A DNA stretch of 5,391 nucleotides. Source: Thermoleophilia bacterium (GTDB lineage: Bacteria; Actinomycetota; Thermoleophilia; Miltoncostaeales; Miltoncostaeaceae). Under the pieces are notes generated by a model. That model searched no databases and had not been told where the DNA came from. It saw only the letters and a program-made list of their open reading frames with translations. Positions within the stretch are counted from its first letter, which is position 1, and each line of letters begins with the position of its first letter. This document shows, piece after piece, positions 5,390-5,391 of the stretch. The stretch lies in assembly GCA_016463385.1 (NCBI GenBank), contig JAEMRL010000187.1:222-5612 (forward strand). The letters run 5' to 3'. The translations under genes and the position numbers were made by a program.

Positions 5390-5391
5390 CC

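Overview
The window comes from a very GC-rich bacterial chromosome with strong G/C third-position bias. GTG and TTG starts, 4-nt gene overlaps and the protein sequences point to a high-GC actinobacterium. A deep-branching soil lineage such as the Thermoleophilia is my guess, but the window alone does not prove it. There are six protein genes, one of them cut by the left edge. No RNA gene, CRISPR array, transposase or phage gene is visible, and no stretch over 300 bases lacks a gene.

Layout, left to right. (1) At 2-517 (+) is the 3' end of a gene for a protein ending in a LamG/concanavalin-like jelly-roll domain. (2) At 518-598 lies a convergent junction with two strong hairpins. The second is a 42-bp near-perfect palindrome that also supplies the stop codon of the next gene. 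(3) At 595-2696 (-) is a two-gene unit: an NAD-dependent sugar-nucleotide epimerase/dehydratase, then a family 4 glycosyltransferase, joined by a GTGA overlap. (4) At 2697-2856 an intergenic region holds the sucCD terminator and a candidate promoter for the sugar unit. (5) At 2857-4871 (-) is the sucC-sucD operon for succinyl-CoA synthetase, joined by an ATGA overlap. (6) At 4872-4990 is a leader with a hairpin and T-tract just before the sucC ribosome binding site. (7) At 4991-5389 (-) is a small winged-helix-like protein with two cysteine pairs.

Functionally there are two themes. SucC and SucD form the TCA-cycle enzyme that interconverts succinyl-CoA and succinate with nucleotide phosphorylation. 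The epimerase and glycosyltransferase fit synthesis of a surface or extracellular glycan, and the neighbouring jelly-roll protein could bind or sit among such glycans. The two themes look like separate transcription units on the same strand, not one pathway. I found no obvious new multi-gene system. The items most worth a second look are the palindrome carrying the stop codon, the terminator-like hairpin in the sucCD leader, the Glu-to-Gln change in the glycosyltransferase EX7E motif, and the unfamiliar cysteine-pair protein upstream of sucCD.
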